Of a stretch of DNA of 64,000 bases, positions 34,054 to 44,775 are shown in pieces. Location: NCBI RefSeq assembly GCF_004011695.2, contig NC_082413.1:1719001-1783000 (forward strand), written 5' to 3'. This stretch comes from Ascochyta rabiei. Taxonomy: Eukaryota; Ascomycota; Dothideomycetes; Pleosporales; Didymellaceae. Position 1 is the stretch's first letter. Each line of letters opens with the position of its first letter. A program made the position numbers and the translations under genes. The notes under the pieces are model-generated. The model did not search any database. It was given only the letters and a program-made list of their open reading frames with translations, and was not told the DNA's origin.

Positions 34054-34060
34054 TATAAAA
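34054..34060 (+). promoter_or_regulatory. TATA box of the serine dehydratase gene
   Basis: TATAAAA followed by an A-run, 67 bp upstream of the chosen ATG at 34127. Its position argues against translation starting at the earlier in-frame ATG (34037). Confidence 0.5.
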
Positions 34061-34126
34061 AAAAAGCAGCGTACCACCGGCACCTCCCACCTCGCACTCG
34101 GATCGCGCGACAGCAAGACCACCACG

Positions 34127-35146
34127 ATGGCACCCCGCGACAGCACCGCCGCCACCCCCTGGCGCCGAACCCCGCTGGTTCACTCGGCCAAGCTCTCCAA
34201 AGAAGCCGGCTGCAAGATCCACCTCAAGCTGGAGAACCTGCAGCCGTCGGGCTCGTTCAAGTCGCGCGGCATCGGAAATTACCTCCTCTCGCACCTCGCC
34301 TCGCTCGCCACCCCGGCGGATCGCGACAAGGTGCACTTCTACTCCTCGTCCGGCGGGAACGCAGGGCTGGCGTGTGTGCATGCTGCTGTGGCGCTGGGGG
34401 CGCCTGCTACCATCGTGGTGCCGATGAGCACGAGTGAGTACATGGTGGGGAAGATTAGAGATGCGGGCGCGGTGCAGGTGGTTCAGTTTGGTGCGAGCTG
34501 GTACGAGGCCGATGCGTATCTCCAGGACACGGTTGTGGGTGATGCGCGGCGGAGGGGGGAGGTGCCTGTCTACGTGCCGCCGTTTGATGCAAGGGAGATT
34601 TGGGAGGGGAATGCGACGGTGGTGCACGAGGTGGTGGATGAGCTGGGGTGTGAGCCCGACGTGCTCGTGTGCAGCGTGGGCGGTGGTGGGCTGTTCTGTG
34701 GGGTTGTGATGGGGCGGGATGGGGTCTGCAAAGGGGCGACGGTGCTGGCTGTTGAGACGCAAGGTGCGGATTCGTTGGCTTTGTCGCTGCGCGAGGGGCG
34801 GCTGGCGACGTTGCCGGCTATCACGAGTATAGCGACGAGCCTGGGCGCGCGGACAGTGGCAGAGCAGGCGTATGCGTATGCAAAGGGCGCGGGGGTGAAG
34901 AATGTGGTGCTCACGGATCGGGAGGCTATGGAGGGGTGTGTGAGGTTTGCAGACGACGAGCGGATCATGGTGGAGACGGCCTGCGGAGTCTGTCTTGCGT
35001 TGTGTTACGGGGGGAGGTTGAAGGAGGTGCTGCCAGAGCTGACTGGGGACAGCAACGTGGTGATTGTGGTCTGTGGAGGGAGCAACATTACAGAAGCCAT
35101 GCTGCACTCGTGGGCCGAGTCCGTGAAGCAGCCGGTGGCCGCGTAG
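34127..35146 (+). CDS. L-serine/L-threonine dehydratase, PLP-dependent (CHA1-like)
   Basis: 339 residues, fold-type II PLP enzyme that deaminates L-serine (and probably L-threonine) to the 2-oxo acid and ammonia. The PLP-lysine motif SGSFKSRGI is near residue 40, the substrate loop SSSGGNAGLA near residue 80, and the phosphate-binding glycine loop SVGGGGLFCGV near residue 185. The C-terminus has VVIVVCGGSNIT. Length fits catabolic L-serine ammonia-lyases of fungi (about 330-360) and excludes the longer biosynthetic threonine deaminase with regulatory domains. Start 34127 (MAPRDST) is preferred to 34037 because the TATA box lies between them. No introns. The gene begins under 300 bp from the RIP-mutated repeat but has intact, GC-rich codons. 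Confidence 0.88.
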   Translation: MAPRDSTAATPWRRTPLVHSAKLSKEAGCKIHLKLENLQPSGSFKSRGIGNYLLSHLASLATPADRDKVHFYSSSGGNAGLACVHAAVALGAPATIVVPMSTSEYMVGKIRDAGAVQVVQFGASWYEADAYLQDTVVGDARRRGEVPVYVPPFDAREIWEGNATVVHEVVDELGCEPDVLVCSVGGGGLFCGVVMGRDGVCKGATVLAVETQGADSLALSLREGRLATLPAITSIATSLGARTVAEQAYAYAKGAGVKNVVLTDREAMEGCVRFADDERIMVETACGVCLALCYGGRLKEVLPELTGDSNVVIVVCGGSNITEAMLHSWAESVKQPVAA

Positions 35147-35199
35147 ACATGGATGTGCACATTCAGAGCCTCTTGGACACCATCGAGCTGGGGCTTGAT

Positions 35200-35305
35200 C
35201 GTGTGACCGTGTGACCATGTGACCGTGTGACCATGTGACCGTGTGACCATGTGACCGTGTGACCATGTGACCGTGTGACCGTGTGACCGTGTGACCGTCT
35301 GACTG
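35200..35305. repeat. 8-bp minisatellite (cgtgtgac/catgtgac)
   Basis: About 13 head-to-tail copies of an 8-bp unit, alternating cgtgtgac and catgtgac, between the serine dehydratase stop and the NCS6 promoter. The rest of 35147-35520 holds no gene. Confidence 0.85.
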
Positions 35306-35520
35306 AAGTGGCTGATTTCCCGATGGGGAAAGTAATGCGTCCTTCTGTCGATTGCGGCAGGAATGCAATTTGCGCTCCACCCACAGACCTCCCAGCACAC
35401 CTGACTCGAGCGTGCAGCGCGGACCTCGAGAAATGACTCGTGCACGGCTTTCTGAATCCGCCCCGCCAAACCTCGCACTCCACCCCTCCACCCCCCACGC
35501 GAACCAACCCTTCGCCCACG

Positions 35521-36893
35521 ATGCCGCCCTCGATCTGCGCCGTGTGCAAGACGAACCGCGCACTCATCCTCCGCCCAAAGGACCACGCCAAGCTCTGCAA
35601 GCCCTGCTTCATCACCGTCTTCGAAACCGAAATCCACCACACCATCCTCTCCACCAGCCTCTTCACCCGCGGCGAGCGCATTGCAATCGGCGCGTCGGGC
35701 GGCAAGGACTCGACGGTGCTCGCGTCTGTGCTCAAGACGCTGAACGAGCGCTACGACTACGGCCTCGACCTCGTGCTGTTGTCCATCGACGAGGGCATCA
35801 GGGGCTACAGAGACGACAGCCTGGAGACGGTCAAGCGCAATGCGGAGCAATACGACATGCCCCTGACGATCCTGGGCTATGCTGAGCTGTACGGCTGGAC
35901 GATGGACCAGGTTGTCGAGCAGGTGGGCAAGAAGGGCAACTGCACGTATTGCGGCGTCTTCCGCAGACAGGCGCTGGACCGCGGCGCGAGTCGTCTTGGC
36001 GTCAAGCATGTTGTGACTGGCCACAACGCGGATGATGTTGCCGAGACGGTGCTCATGAACTGTAAGAATCCACGGGCCCGTCCTCAAGCGCTGTAGACTG
36101 ACACCGCCGTCTAGTGCTGCGAGGCGACCTCCCCCGCCTCTCGCGCACGACCTCAATCGTCACCTCGACCCCCTCTCTAACCCCGTCCTCTGGCCCCGTC
36201 GCGGACAACACCAACATCAAACGCTCCAAACCCCTCAAGTACGCCTACGAGAAGGAGATCGTCCTCTACGCGCACCACAAGCAACTCGACTACTTCAGCA
36301 CCGAGTGCATATACAGCCCTGAAGCGTTCCGCGGCAGCGCGCGCGCTCTGATCAAGAACCTAGAGCGAGTGAGGCCCAGTGCGATTCTAGACGTGGTCAG
36401 GAGCGGCGAGGACATGGCGCGCCTGGTGCCTGGGAGCGACGAAGGCTGCGGCGGGGCCTGTGGATCCGGCGCCGCAGTGCCGGCGGAAGAGGAAGAGGGT
36501 GGATGCGGCAGCTCCGTAGGCAAAAGCATGGCGTCCGTGGAAAGCCAGCTGGCCGCCAACGAGCGCGCCGCCGAACACAACCTCGAGACGGAAATCACGC
36601 TGAAACCCGCAACCCCCGCACCAGCCCCGGCCGCTTCGAAGGGCCAGAAGAAGCCCCGCGCCGAACGCACCGGCGGGCCAAAGAAGAAGGGCCCCAACAA
36701 GCAGGTCATGGGCCAGTGCAAGAAGTGCGGCTACCTGTCCAGCCAGGACGTCTGTAAGGCCTGCGTGCTCCTCGAGGGTCTGAACAAGAGCAGGCCGAAG
36801 AACAAGATCGAGGTTGGCTACGAGGTGCAGGACGTCAGCCTAAACAGCGTGAGGGACGAGCTGGAGGCTGCTATCCTGGCCGCAGACGGCTGA
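35521..36893 (+). CDS. NCS6: Cytoplasmic tRNA 2-thiolation protein 1 (NCS6/CTU1)
   Basis: Exons 35521-36061 and 36115-36893, with a 53-bp intron (GTAAGA...CTAG; the join restores [13 protein letters not shown]); 439 residues. It is the catalytic subunit of the Ncs6-Ncs2 complex that thiolates the wobble uridine (U34) of tRNA-Lys, -Glu and -Gln, taking sulfur from Urm1. Visible: an N-terminal zinc site (CAVC..CKPC), the ATP-PPi loop ASGGKDS near residue 58, CTYCGVFRR near 143, HNADDVAET, and a C-terminal zinc site (CKKCGY..CKAC). An Ala/Pro/Lys-rich linker (about residues 320-385) precedes the last zinc site. The start is supported by the immediate CAVC motif; an upstream in-frame ATG (35440) adds only a Pro/Thr-rich stretch. 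Confidence 0.93.
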
Positions 36894-37602
36894 GACACAA
36901 CCCCCGCAGCCGAGAAGGAAGACCTGCATCGCATCGCGGATCTCACACAAAGGGTCATCTATCCAAGCGAACTGATGCAAATATCGCCTTCCAAGGCCCC
37001 GTGACCCACAACCCACCACCGCCTACTCCCCGCCACCCGCACTACAGCATTGCTGCCACATACATGACAACTACACACACCCTCTTTGCTTCGGTGCACA
37101 TGCCCCTGGGTGCAGTAGTCGCGCGCGCGGTCACGCGCCTAGGTTACGCACACAGCCCCCTAGACACTACGCGCCCCTATTACACACCTACTTTGTATTA
37201 AATGCAGAGTGTGCTAGGCTTCGTTGGTGTTCGTAGTGCTGGTGGATGGGAGGAGAGGCTGGATCGGGGTTTGCGGTGCGGACGGGACGGGAGGGATGGT
37301 GGTGGTGCAGCGGTGCAGTGGGGTGTTGTGTGGGACGTTATGCAAGCGAACACAAGGCGATGGAGGTGGCAGTGGTGCAAGAGAGCGACAGAGGGTAGAA
37401 GAAGTGCGTATCGGTGATATATCTAACTGCAGTGTGGGAAGATCGAAAACGCCTTGCTGTGCCGCGCCGTGCTGTGCTGTGCTGTGCTGTGCTGTGCTGT
37501 GCTATGCTATGCTGTGCCATGCAAGACCGTATCCGGCAACCTCCCGACTCTCAACGCCTGACCCAACGACTGAAAATCAAATCCTCCAATGACCAAAGTA
37601 CC
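36894..37602. other. Intergenic region between convergent NCS6 and GH31 genes
   Basis: No gene supported. It contains a 5-bp microsatellite, gctgt/gctat, at about 37469-37517. Probably 3' UTRs of both convergent genes. Confidence 0.6.
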
Positions 37603-40370
37603 TCAGAGTTGGAACTCAAACCCCCGATTCAACACCCACGGCCCATCGACCCTCACTGACCCCTCCTCTGCATCAAACGTCCCCGTAGCACCCGCCTCGG
37701 TCTGCCCGAGCACCAGCACGCTCGCGACTGTAATCGACTCCCCCTCTGCAGCTGAATACGCAAAAGTGCCCGAGGCGGTGAACTTGCCGTCCGCGAACTT
37801 GAACTCAATCTCCGACACGTTCGGCTGCTCGATGCGCTCGCCCTCGTCGAGGTACAGACGGCCTGTTGCCGAGCCGTCGGCGGCGGGCGCGACGAGGAGG
37901 GCGAAGTCCTGGGTGCGCAGCGCTTTCGTGGTGTTTGCGGAGGTGGCGCGCTCCGGGAGGATGGCGCCGCCCCGGATGTGGACTGGGATGTCGCTGGTGG
38001 TTAGGTTGGAGAGCGTGATGTTGCTGCCGGTGCCGAGGACGCGTTCGTGGGTCCAGTAGTCGTAGAAGGTGTCGGCGGGGAGGTAGAAGGTTACGGTGTC
38101 GGAGTAGTCGGTTGTTACGGGGGAGATTAGGAGACTATCGCCGTAGAACCATTGCTCTTGGATACCGAAGGTGGCGGAGTCGGTTGGGTAGAGGAAGAAG
38201 AGCGGGTTGATCATGGGTGTGCCTTCTGTGGTTTGGTAGTACAGCGCGGTGTAGAGGTAGTCGAGGAGCTTGTAGCGCGTGTCGATGGCCTTCTTGGCTG
38301 CGGCGGCGACGCTGGGCCAGATGTAGAACTCCTGCTGGATCGTGCTGAGCTCGGCGTGGTTGCGGTAGAAGGGCTGGAATGCACCGAGCATGGCCCAGCG
38401 AGCGCACAACTGCTCATCTGTGTTGCCGTTGAAGCCGCACACGTCGGAGCCAACCAGAGGCATCTGGTGCATGGACACAAAGGAGAGCATCTGGCGGATC
38501 GATGTGCGGTAGTGCTCCCAGTCAGATGCATTGTCTCCGAACCAGTGCGTCACCTTGCGGCCGGTGCCGGCAAATGTCGAGCGGGTCAGGACGAACGGAC
38601 GGACTTCTGGACGACGAGTGATCATCGACTGCTGGGTGGTCATGGCCATCATGTGTCCGTAGAAGTTGTGCGTGTCGTACTGATGCGTGCCGTCGTAGTT
38701 GGAGGTGTTGAACCAGATTGTGTAGTCAGAGACGTTGCCAAGATGGTTGGTGACCTTGTATGCTGGATCGAACCACTCGCGGCCTGCGAAGCCCTTCATC
38801 TGGCCCATAGCTTGGCGAGACTCAAGATCGCGCTTCGAAGACGTGGGCTGGAACGACGATGGGAAGCCAGGAATGGGACGGCCAGTATTGGGACGAGGGC
38901 CGTGGGCAGGCTTTGGTGGTATGCCATCTGCAATGGCCTTCTCACGAGGAGCGCAGGTAGTGTTCTCGCAGAAGTTCGAGGCCTCGTTCATGTCAACCCA
39001 GATGCCGTCGATGTTGACGCCGGAGTCAGCGTCGAAGAAGCTCAGGACCTCGTCAGTCCACCACTTCTGTGCGTTGGGGTGGAACCAATCGGGCCATGCA
39101 ACTGCACCGGGCCACTGCACGCCAAGAAGATCAGTGCCATCGGCCGCCTTCAGGAAGATGTCGAGATCATGACCGCGCTTGTAAGTCTCCACTTCCTCAA
39201 AAGCGTGAACACCGGGGTCGAGAATGAGCACGTAGCGCTGGTCACGGGAGTGAAGAGTCGACACAAGCTCCTTCATCTTGGCCAAGGGAAAGCGCTCAGG
39301 GTCCAGGGTGAAATCCTGTCGCGCATCCATGTAGTCGATGTCTGTCCACATAACCTCGAGCGGGATGCCGGCAGATGAGTAGTTTGCAACCACCTCAGCA
39401 ACCATGTTGACGTCCCAGTAGCCATACTTGCACTGGTGGAAGCCCAGCGTCCAGTAAGGGTACATTGCGCTGTAGCCGACCACATCAGCGTACTGCTTGG
39501 AGACGTCAGCAGGTGCGGGGCCAGCCAGGAAGTACAAGTCGAGCACACCACCAATCGTGTTGTACTCCAAGTACTGGTTGCCGGCGGCGTCTTGATCGAT
39601 GTCGATGTTCATGGGAGACGAGTTGAGCAGGAAGACGCCGTGAGTGCCCTTGTCACCGCGGTGATCAAAGTAGACTGGGTGAGAGCCGTACAAGTTCGCA
39701 TTGTTGGGGACGTTGATCGACTCCGCATTCAGAAGGCTTCGACGGTAGTCCTTCGTGTGGAAACGGAAAGAGTCGCTGTGCTCTCCAAGGCCGTACAGGT
39801 TGGGGTCTGTCGGCAGGTTGGTGCGCAGACGAACATACTGCTTCTCGAAGATCAGAGGAGTGCCTGCGGTGTCAAAGATGGTCTCGTTGTTGCTGTTCCG
39901 GACGACCTTGAAAGAGAACGGCTGGGCAACGATGTCGAATCGAATGGCTGCTCCAGTGGACGTGACCTTGTTGTTTGCAGGACGGGGCATAACCTCCTCT
40001 TGAACCTGGAACATGTTGAGACCCGCGTCGTAGATCTTGACGTGAAGACGATCGTCTGTTCGGTGTTAGTGAGGAAGTCCAATGTCGGTAATGTTGAGAG
40101 AACGGGAATGGAGTACTCACCAGTCTGGTGCTCGACAACCAGCTTCAGGTCTTGAAGGTCCTCACTGTAGGCGTTGCACGCAGCACCAGCGAGGGTGAGG
40201 TCGGCCGTGAGACCTGCGTCCGTGACATCAACGTTGGTCGCTGTGTAGCCTGGGCACGTGGAGGGGTCTGCAGCTCTAGTGTGGACGAGAGAAGTGGCGT
40301 CATGAAGAAAAGGTGCCGCGAAGGAGACACGCGCGCACACGGCGAGCGCAAGAAAAGACTTGCCAAACAT
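37603..40370 (-). CDS. Secreted alpha-glucosidase, GH31 (AgdC-like)
   Basis: Exons 40370-40121 and 40055-37603, with a 65-bp intron (donor GTGAGT, acceptor GAACAG) whose join restores VVEHQTDDRLHVKIYDAG; 900 residues. A signal peptide is predicted at the start (MFGKSFLALAVCARVSFAAP). Glycoside hydrolase family 31 motifs are the nucleophile loop GIWVDMNEASNF, the acid/base loop HWFGDNASDWEHY, MPLVGSDVCGFNG, and the early WTDIDYMD. The enzyme releases glucose from maltose and related alpha-glucosides outside the cell; Aspergillus homologues of this length are called alpha/beta-glucosidase AgdC. Several N-x-S/T sites fit secretion. Exact substrate preference cannot be read from sequence. Confidence 0.93.
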
Positions 40371-40443
40371 GTCGCACCGAGACTCAAGGTTGTGGCGAGC
40401 GCAGTTGAGGTTGGTAGCGGCGTTCGAGGCGGGGATGCGCTCA

Positions 40444-40450
40444 TTATATA
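40444..40450 (-). promoter_or_regulatory. TATA-like box of the GH31 gene
   Basis: TATATAA on the minus strand, about 75 bp upstream of the ATG at 40370. Spacing is right for a core promoter; no carbon-repressor site is claimed. Confidence 0.4.
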
Positions 40451-40463
40451 CAAGTGAGCACAA

Positions 40464-42374
40464 GTTCTGGTGCCGGGTATAAGTGGGTCGCAGTCACGAT
40501 GACCTGAGGTGAAAGTAGGTGTGGAGTCTTGGATATGCACCTTCACCTCCATCCCTGATCTATTGCCATGTTTCCACAGCGCATGATGCATCTAGTGGAG
40601 GGGGTCTGGCAAACGGAGATCAATGACTCGATCCCTGTCCATGGGCAAGCAGCAGCGGTTTATATTGGGTGCCGTTACAAACGCCAAGATGCTGTACCTG
40701 CAGATGAACGTTGGGATGAAGCGAATCAAGGGATATCTCCGACGTCGACTACTCGGCGCGTATGCGCGACAACAGAGAGGACGAATGTATGGATAGGCAT
40801 GCTCTTGGAAAATCACAGAGAGTGATAGCGGCTACGAGTGGGGACGAAAATCTGGGGTAGTCGACTTGGACTGGGCATGGCCGTCATACCTTCCTATTGG
40901 GCACGCGACTGCCGTCGACCTGTACCTCTCAGGGGAACGTGTTCATCAACCTCGGCGGAAGCGATGCTGTAAACCAGGTCATGATGTCGAAGCTGCTGCT
41001 TGTCACACTAACAGAATGACGATATCTGTCTGAGCAACGGCGTCTGCACTGGCTCGTTACTAGGCATTGTGAGCTGCGTCTGTGACGTTCGGAGGTCAGA
41101 CGTGAGGCTCACGCGTTGCGGGGATCTTGCCTAGCCCGGCGCTAGCAGAATGCTTGGCCTCGGCTATCAAAATGCGATGATCTTCTCACCTGTCTCTTAC
41201 AGGCTGTGGAGCAAATCTGCAATCTAACCTGCTGGACACACCGCCGGCTCCTTTTGACCTTGGCCGATACCCACAGCGCGTGCGAGGGTTTGAGAAGGTC
41301 TATCGAGCTCACAGGACGGGTGTCACTAGGCTGTGGAGCCGTGAGCTGCGGTGCGACCTATCATGCACATGTTCTTTGTGCGTTTTGACTTGGTGATTCA
41401 TGAACAGCCAGACACAGGAGGCTGGGATCCCGCATGCTCGAACTAGTTTAGGGTCTCGAGCGTGTTTCAAGGCAAATGCATGATGCTTAATCAAGCGCTT
41501 CCAGCTCGCCCTTCACCCATGTATGTTGGAAATTCCCGTCCAAGAAGCACACTTGCTGAGGCTTTGAATCAGTCTTGTGCAGTTCCCCACCGAGCCTACC
41601 TGTAGCTCTGTCGAGGCAATGTTGACGCAGTCGAACAACGATCAATAAACGCAGCACGGGGCCATCCTTTCCTGGCGGTGCAGGCTCCACAGCAATCCGG
41701 TCGTTGCTATATTCTAGCGATATACTTCTACATCCAACACTTTCCGAAGCGACAGGTAGTCTATGGCTGTAGGGGGCCGAGTCATACACCGTTAGGTAAA
41801 CAAGAAAGATTCGAGTTTGATCCGTCACCAAGTTTTCGTCAAGTCACGTCCGCACTTCAGGACGCAAGGTGCCCCTTGGCTGGACAAACTTGCCCGGGCG
41901 AGCTCAGGAGCGCATCGTTATGATTTGCATAAAGCTCGTCAACATAATGGCAGATCTATGTCATGCCATGATAGACGAGGCCGAAGTTGCGGAAAGCTGT
42001 CTACTCGTATTACAGGAAATCCAGAGTAGGGTGGTGAATTCTTTACTTTCACAATGAAGACTAGAGCTTCTCAGCGTATTACAGATCATTGTCTCAGAAG
42101 GTAATAGTGCCTGCCGATACCTTTCTTACACGCAGATCTGTAACGTCCGTTCTTCTGGCCTTCTTCGCGACAGAAGATCGAAAGAGGCGATCCGCCAACG
42201 CGTGACGTCACCGCAGCTGCGCCACTTGTACCTAACTAATGAGCATTTTCGCAAACTGTCGCATCGCGCAGTGGAGCTGAACTGGCGACTGCTCGCTTTC
42301 TATTCAGAACGCTCTCGATATTTGCTGTTGTATACCTGTTCATCCCCGTTCATCTGCGCCTGCAAACCCTCAAA
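40464..42374. other. 1.9-kb intergenic region between divergent GH31 and MDP1 genes
   Basis: No coding frame with recognisable domain or good codon pattern on either strand; short ORFs overlap without preference. It holds the promoters of both divergent genes. No repeat or RNA gene seen. Confidence 0.5.
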
Positions 42375-43057
42375 ATGCCCCGCCGCAGCGGCACCTCGTC
42401 ACGGTCAGATGACACAGCGACTACCACAACGCTCCCAGAGAAGGTCCAGTGGCCATCCACATTCACAGATGGTCTACCGCTACCGAAAATCATGGTGTTC
42501 GACCTAGATTACACATTGTGGCCGTTTTGGGTAGACACGCATGTCACAGGGCCCATCAAGGCGACAGAAGGCGGGCTGAAGGTCAAGGATCGGTACGGGG
42601 AGGCATACGGCTTCTACAACGATGTTGGGGGCGTGCTCGTGGCGGTATGCAACCCTGCGCATACTTCGTACAGCTGCAAGCAGATGCTGACTGGTTCCAG
42701 CTCAAAGCGAAAAACATCCTCGTTGGCGCCGCCTCCCGCACGCACGCGCCAGATCTCGGCCGCGAAATGCTGAGGCTCCTGAAAATCCCCAGTTCTTCCG
42801 GCTCCTCGACACGTGCAATAGACTACTTCGACCACCTGCAGATCTACCCCGGCAGCAAGACGACGCACTTCGAGCGCATACACAGAGACAGTGGGATAGA
42901 GTACGAGGAGATGCTGTTCTTTGATGACGAGAGCAGAAACAAGAATGTGGAAGTGCTCGGCGTTACGATGAAATTGGTCCCAAGAGGAGTCTCGAGGGAC
43001 GTGATTGATGAGGGCGTCCGGGGGTGGAGGAAGAGGCACGGACGCGAGCATGCCTAG
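42375..43057 (+). CDS. Magnesium-dependent phosphatase 1 (MDP1), HAD superfamily
   Basis: Exons 42375-42644 and 42701-43057, with a 56-bp intron (GTATGC, branch CTGAC, end CCAG) whose join gives GGVLVALKAKNILVGAASRTH; 208 residues. HAD motif I is VFDLDYTLWPFWVDTH (nucleophile Asp in DLDYTLW, near residue 46), motif II the AASRTHAP loop, motif III the Lys in YPGSKTTHF, and motif IV MLFFDDESRN. These match eukaryotic MDP1, a protein-tyrosine or sugar phosphatase acting on glycated proteins or small phosphates. The true substrate in fungi is unsettled. The N-terminal 30 residues are Ser/Thr-rich and probably disordered. Confidence 0.9.
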
Positions 43058-43534
43058 AAGAGGAGACTTTCAATATCACTTCACAGTATCGCTCGTCTGG
43101 ACTCATCCTCGCAGAGCACGGCTTGCGGCAAGTTCATGGGTCTCGAGAGCATAATCGCCAGTCCTACTTGTTCGTAGTTGGACAACCGTGAGGGTGCGTT
43201 AGCCGAACGAGGTTCGTCGTTCGTGCTGCGCGAACCCAAAACTCCACCTGAGACGAGGCGTTGCCCAAAACGGACAACCAGCCCTGTCAAAACTGTCACG
43301 ACTACTACTGTGACACAACAAGGCCGCGAGAAGTGCCTGATCTACAACCTCTCACAAAACAACGCCTGAATTTGAGTCCTGAGAACTGGCACCGCGGCTG
43401 TGAGGCATCTACAAATTCATGGTCGACTGCCGCGAAAATGAAGCACCTCAGCCATACACTCTTCACTCAACCGTCGCTTTCGTTTCCAGAATTCCAGGCC
43501 GGCCCTTAACTCTTGCCCTCGCATCACATTCGAA

Positions 43535-44122
43535 ATGCGTTCCACCACAGCATCAGCGCTCGCCCTCCTGAGCATTCTCTCCACCTCTGCAGCCCTCCCA
43601 ACCACCGACCTCACATCCCGACAGGCTGCCGCGTGCTTCGTAATCGGCAACACAGCCCTACCTGCCGAAATCGCCGACACCGTGACCTCCATCCAAAGTG
43701 CCGTCACCTGCGACAATTCCGCCACCACAATCTCCAACGTGCCGGACGTCTCCTCAGGCAGTTCCAAGTTCTCCGCAATCGACTTCTCCAAATCCTCCCA
43801 AACGCCTCTCGAGTTCGCACTTAGCAAGTTCGCAACCGCCGAGCCCCTTGCCGACACAGACCTGCAGACGTTCCAGAACAATCTGAACGTGTACCTCGCG
43901 ACGGAAGCCGGCATCAGGAGCGTCGGCGGTAGCTTGGCGATCAAGGTCCCCAAGTTCTTCCTTCAAATGCAAGTTTCCAGGATCCAGACAGCGCAGGGCA
44001 ATCCGCCTGCCGCAGCGGGGCAGCAGGTTGATCACCTCAGGGACAAGGTTACGAAGAACGCCGCGGGGGAGAGCAAGGCGTTGCTGGATCAGGTTACGTC
44101 GCTTGCGGCGCAGGTGCAATAG
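43535..44122 (+). CDS. Small secreted protein, unknown function
   Basis: 195 residues, no intron. An N-terminal signal peptide (MRSTTASALALLSILSTSAA) is followed by a mature chain with two cysteines near the front (AACFVIG and VTCDNS), possibly one disulfide. The middle is Ser/Thr-rich (DVSSGSSKFSAIDFSKSS), then amphipathic helices (LQTFQNNLNVYLATEAGIRS; AIKVPKFFLQMQVSRIQ) and an alpha-helical C-terminus. I do not recognise a named domain; I have the impression of similar conserved ascomycete secreted proteins but cannot verify it. Two other Met codons upstream are out of frame. A cell-surface or effector-like role is possible; nothing in the sequence proves one. Confidence 0.75.
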   Translation: MRSTTASALALLSILSTSAALPTTDLTSRQAAACFVIGNTALPAEIADTVTSIQSAVTCDNSATTISNVPDVSSGSSKFSAIDFSKSSQTPLEFALSKFATAEPLADTDLQTFQNNLNVYLATEAGIRSVGGSLAIKVPKFFLQMQVSRIQTAQGNPPAAAGQQVDHLRDKVTKNAAGESKALLDQVTSLAAQVQ

Positions 44123-44775
44123 TCGGAGTGTTTGAATTTCCAAAATCGCCACACGCTTTGGATAGCTTCATCGGTCGGCTGGAATCATGATAGATCTGTT
44201 CTGACTATGCTTGCTCGTGATGCCTCCCCCACCTACTCTAGACCATCGAACTGACATGAAAGCCTAGTGAATGCATGCGCCTTTGTGTCTTTTTCCACGC
44301 TATCTTGATTTCAGCAGGTGAAGGGACTTTTACGAGTAGATCCAAAGCGCCGAGGAGAAGAATCCAAGAGAACAAACAACCTACAGGCCAAGGACAAGAG
44401 CAGAAAGAGTAGCACTCATATTGTCGTTCTTGACTCAAATGTGATTTTATTTCGGCTGTTGATGCAGCGGCAGAGTCGCCGCTCTGAAGGCTGATCATTG
44501 AACTACTGTAGTGATACTTGGAAGCTTTACGTTGCACTACTCGGTATCTGATGTCGATGCTGTGGTGTGGCTGTGGTTTGTTGCAAAACTACTAGGAGTT
44601 ACCCCGGTGTAACGTTCCCTGAAGCGGCCCAGCACACTCGCTCAGCCGTCATGCGGTATTCGAGGCATCACCTCGCTCTGATACGTCCAACAGCACATGG
44701 TAAGCGTCAGTATTGGCGCTCTTGGCTCGTCAACACCTTCAGAACACATGAAGTAAGTACTCTACAATCCGTCGC
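44123..44775. other. Intergenic region between convergent genes, no gene seen
   Basis: About 650 bp between the secreted-protein stop and the lectin-like stop. No domain-bearing frame, repeat or RNA gene recognised. Confidence 0.5.

Noticed and set aside
34037..34126. Earlier in-frame ATG for the serine dehydratase
   Set aside because: The TATA box at 34054-34060 lies downstream of it, and the added residues are Lys/Thr-rich without family similarity.
35200..35305. CRISPR-like array
   Set aside because: Contiguous 8-bp units with no spacers in a eukaryotic genome; a simple minisatellite.
38152..39378. Plus-strand 408-codon frame opposite GH31
   Set aside because: Antisense shadow; the GH31 catalytic motifs are on the minus strand.
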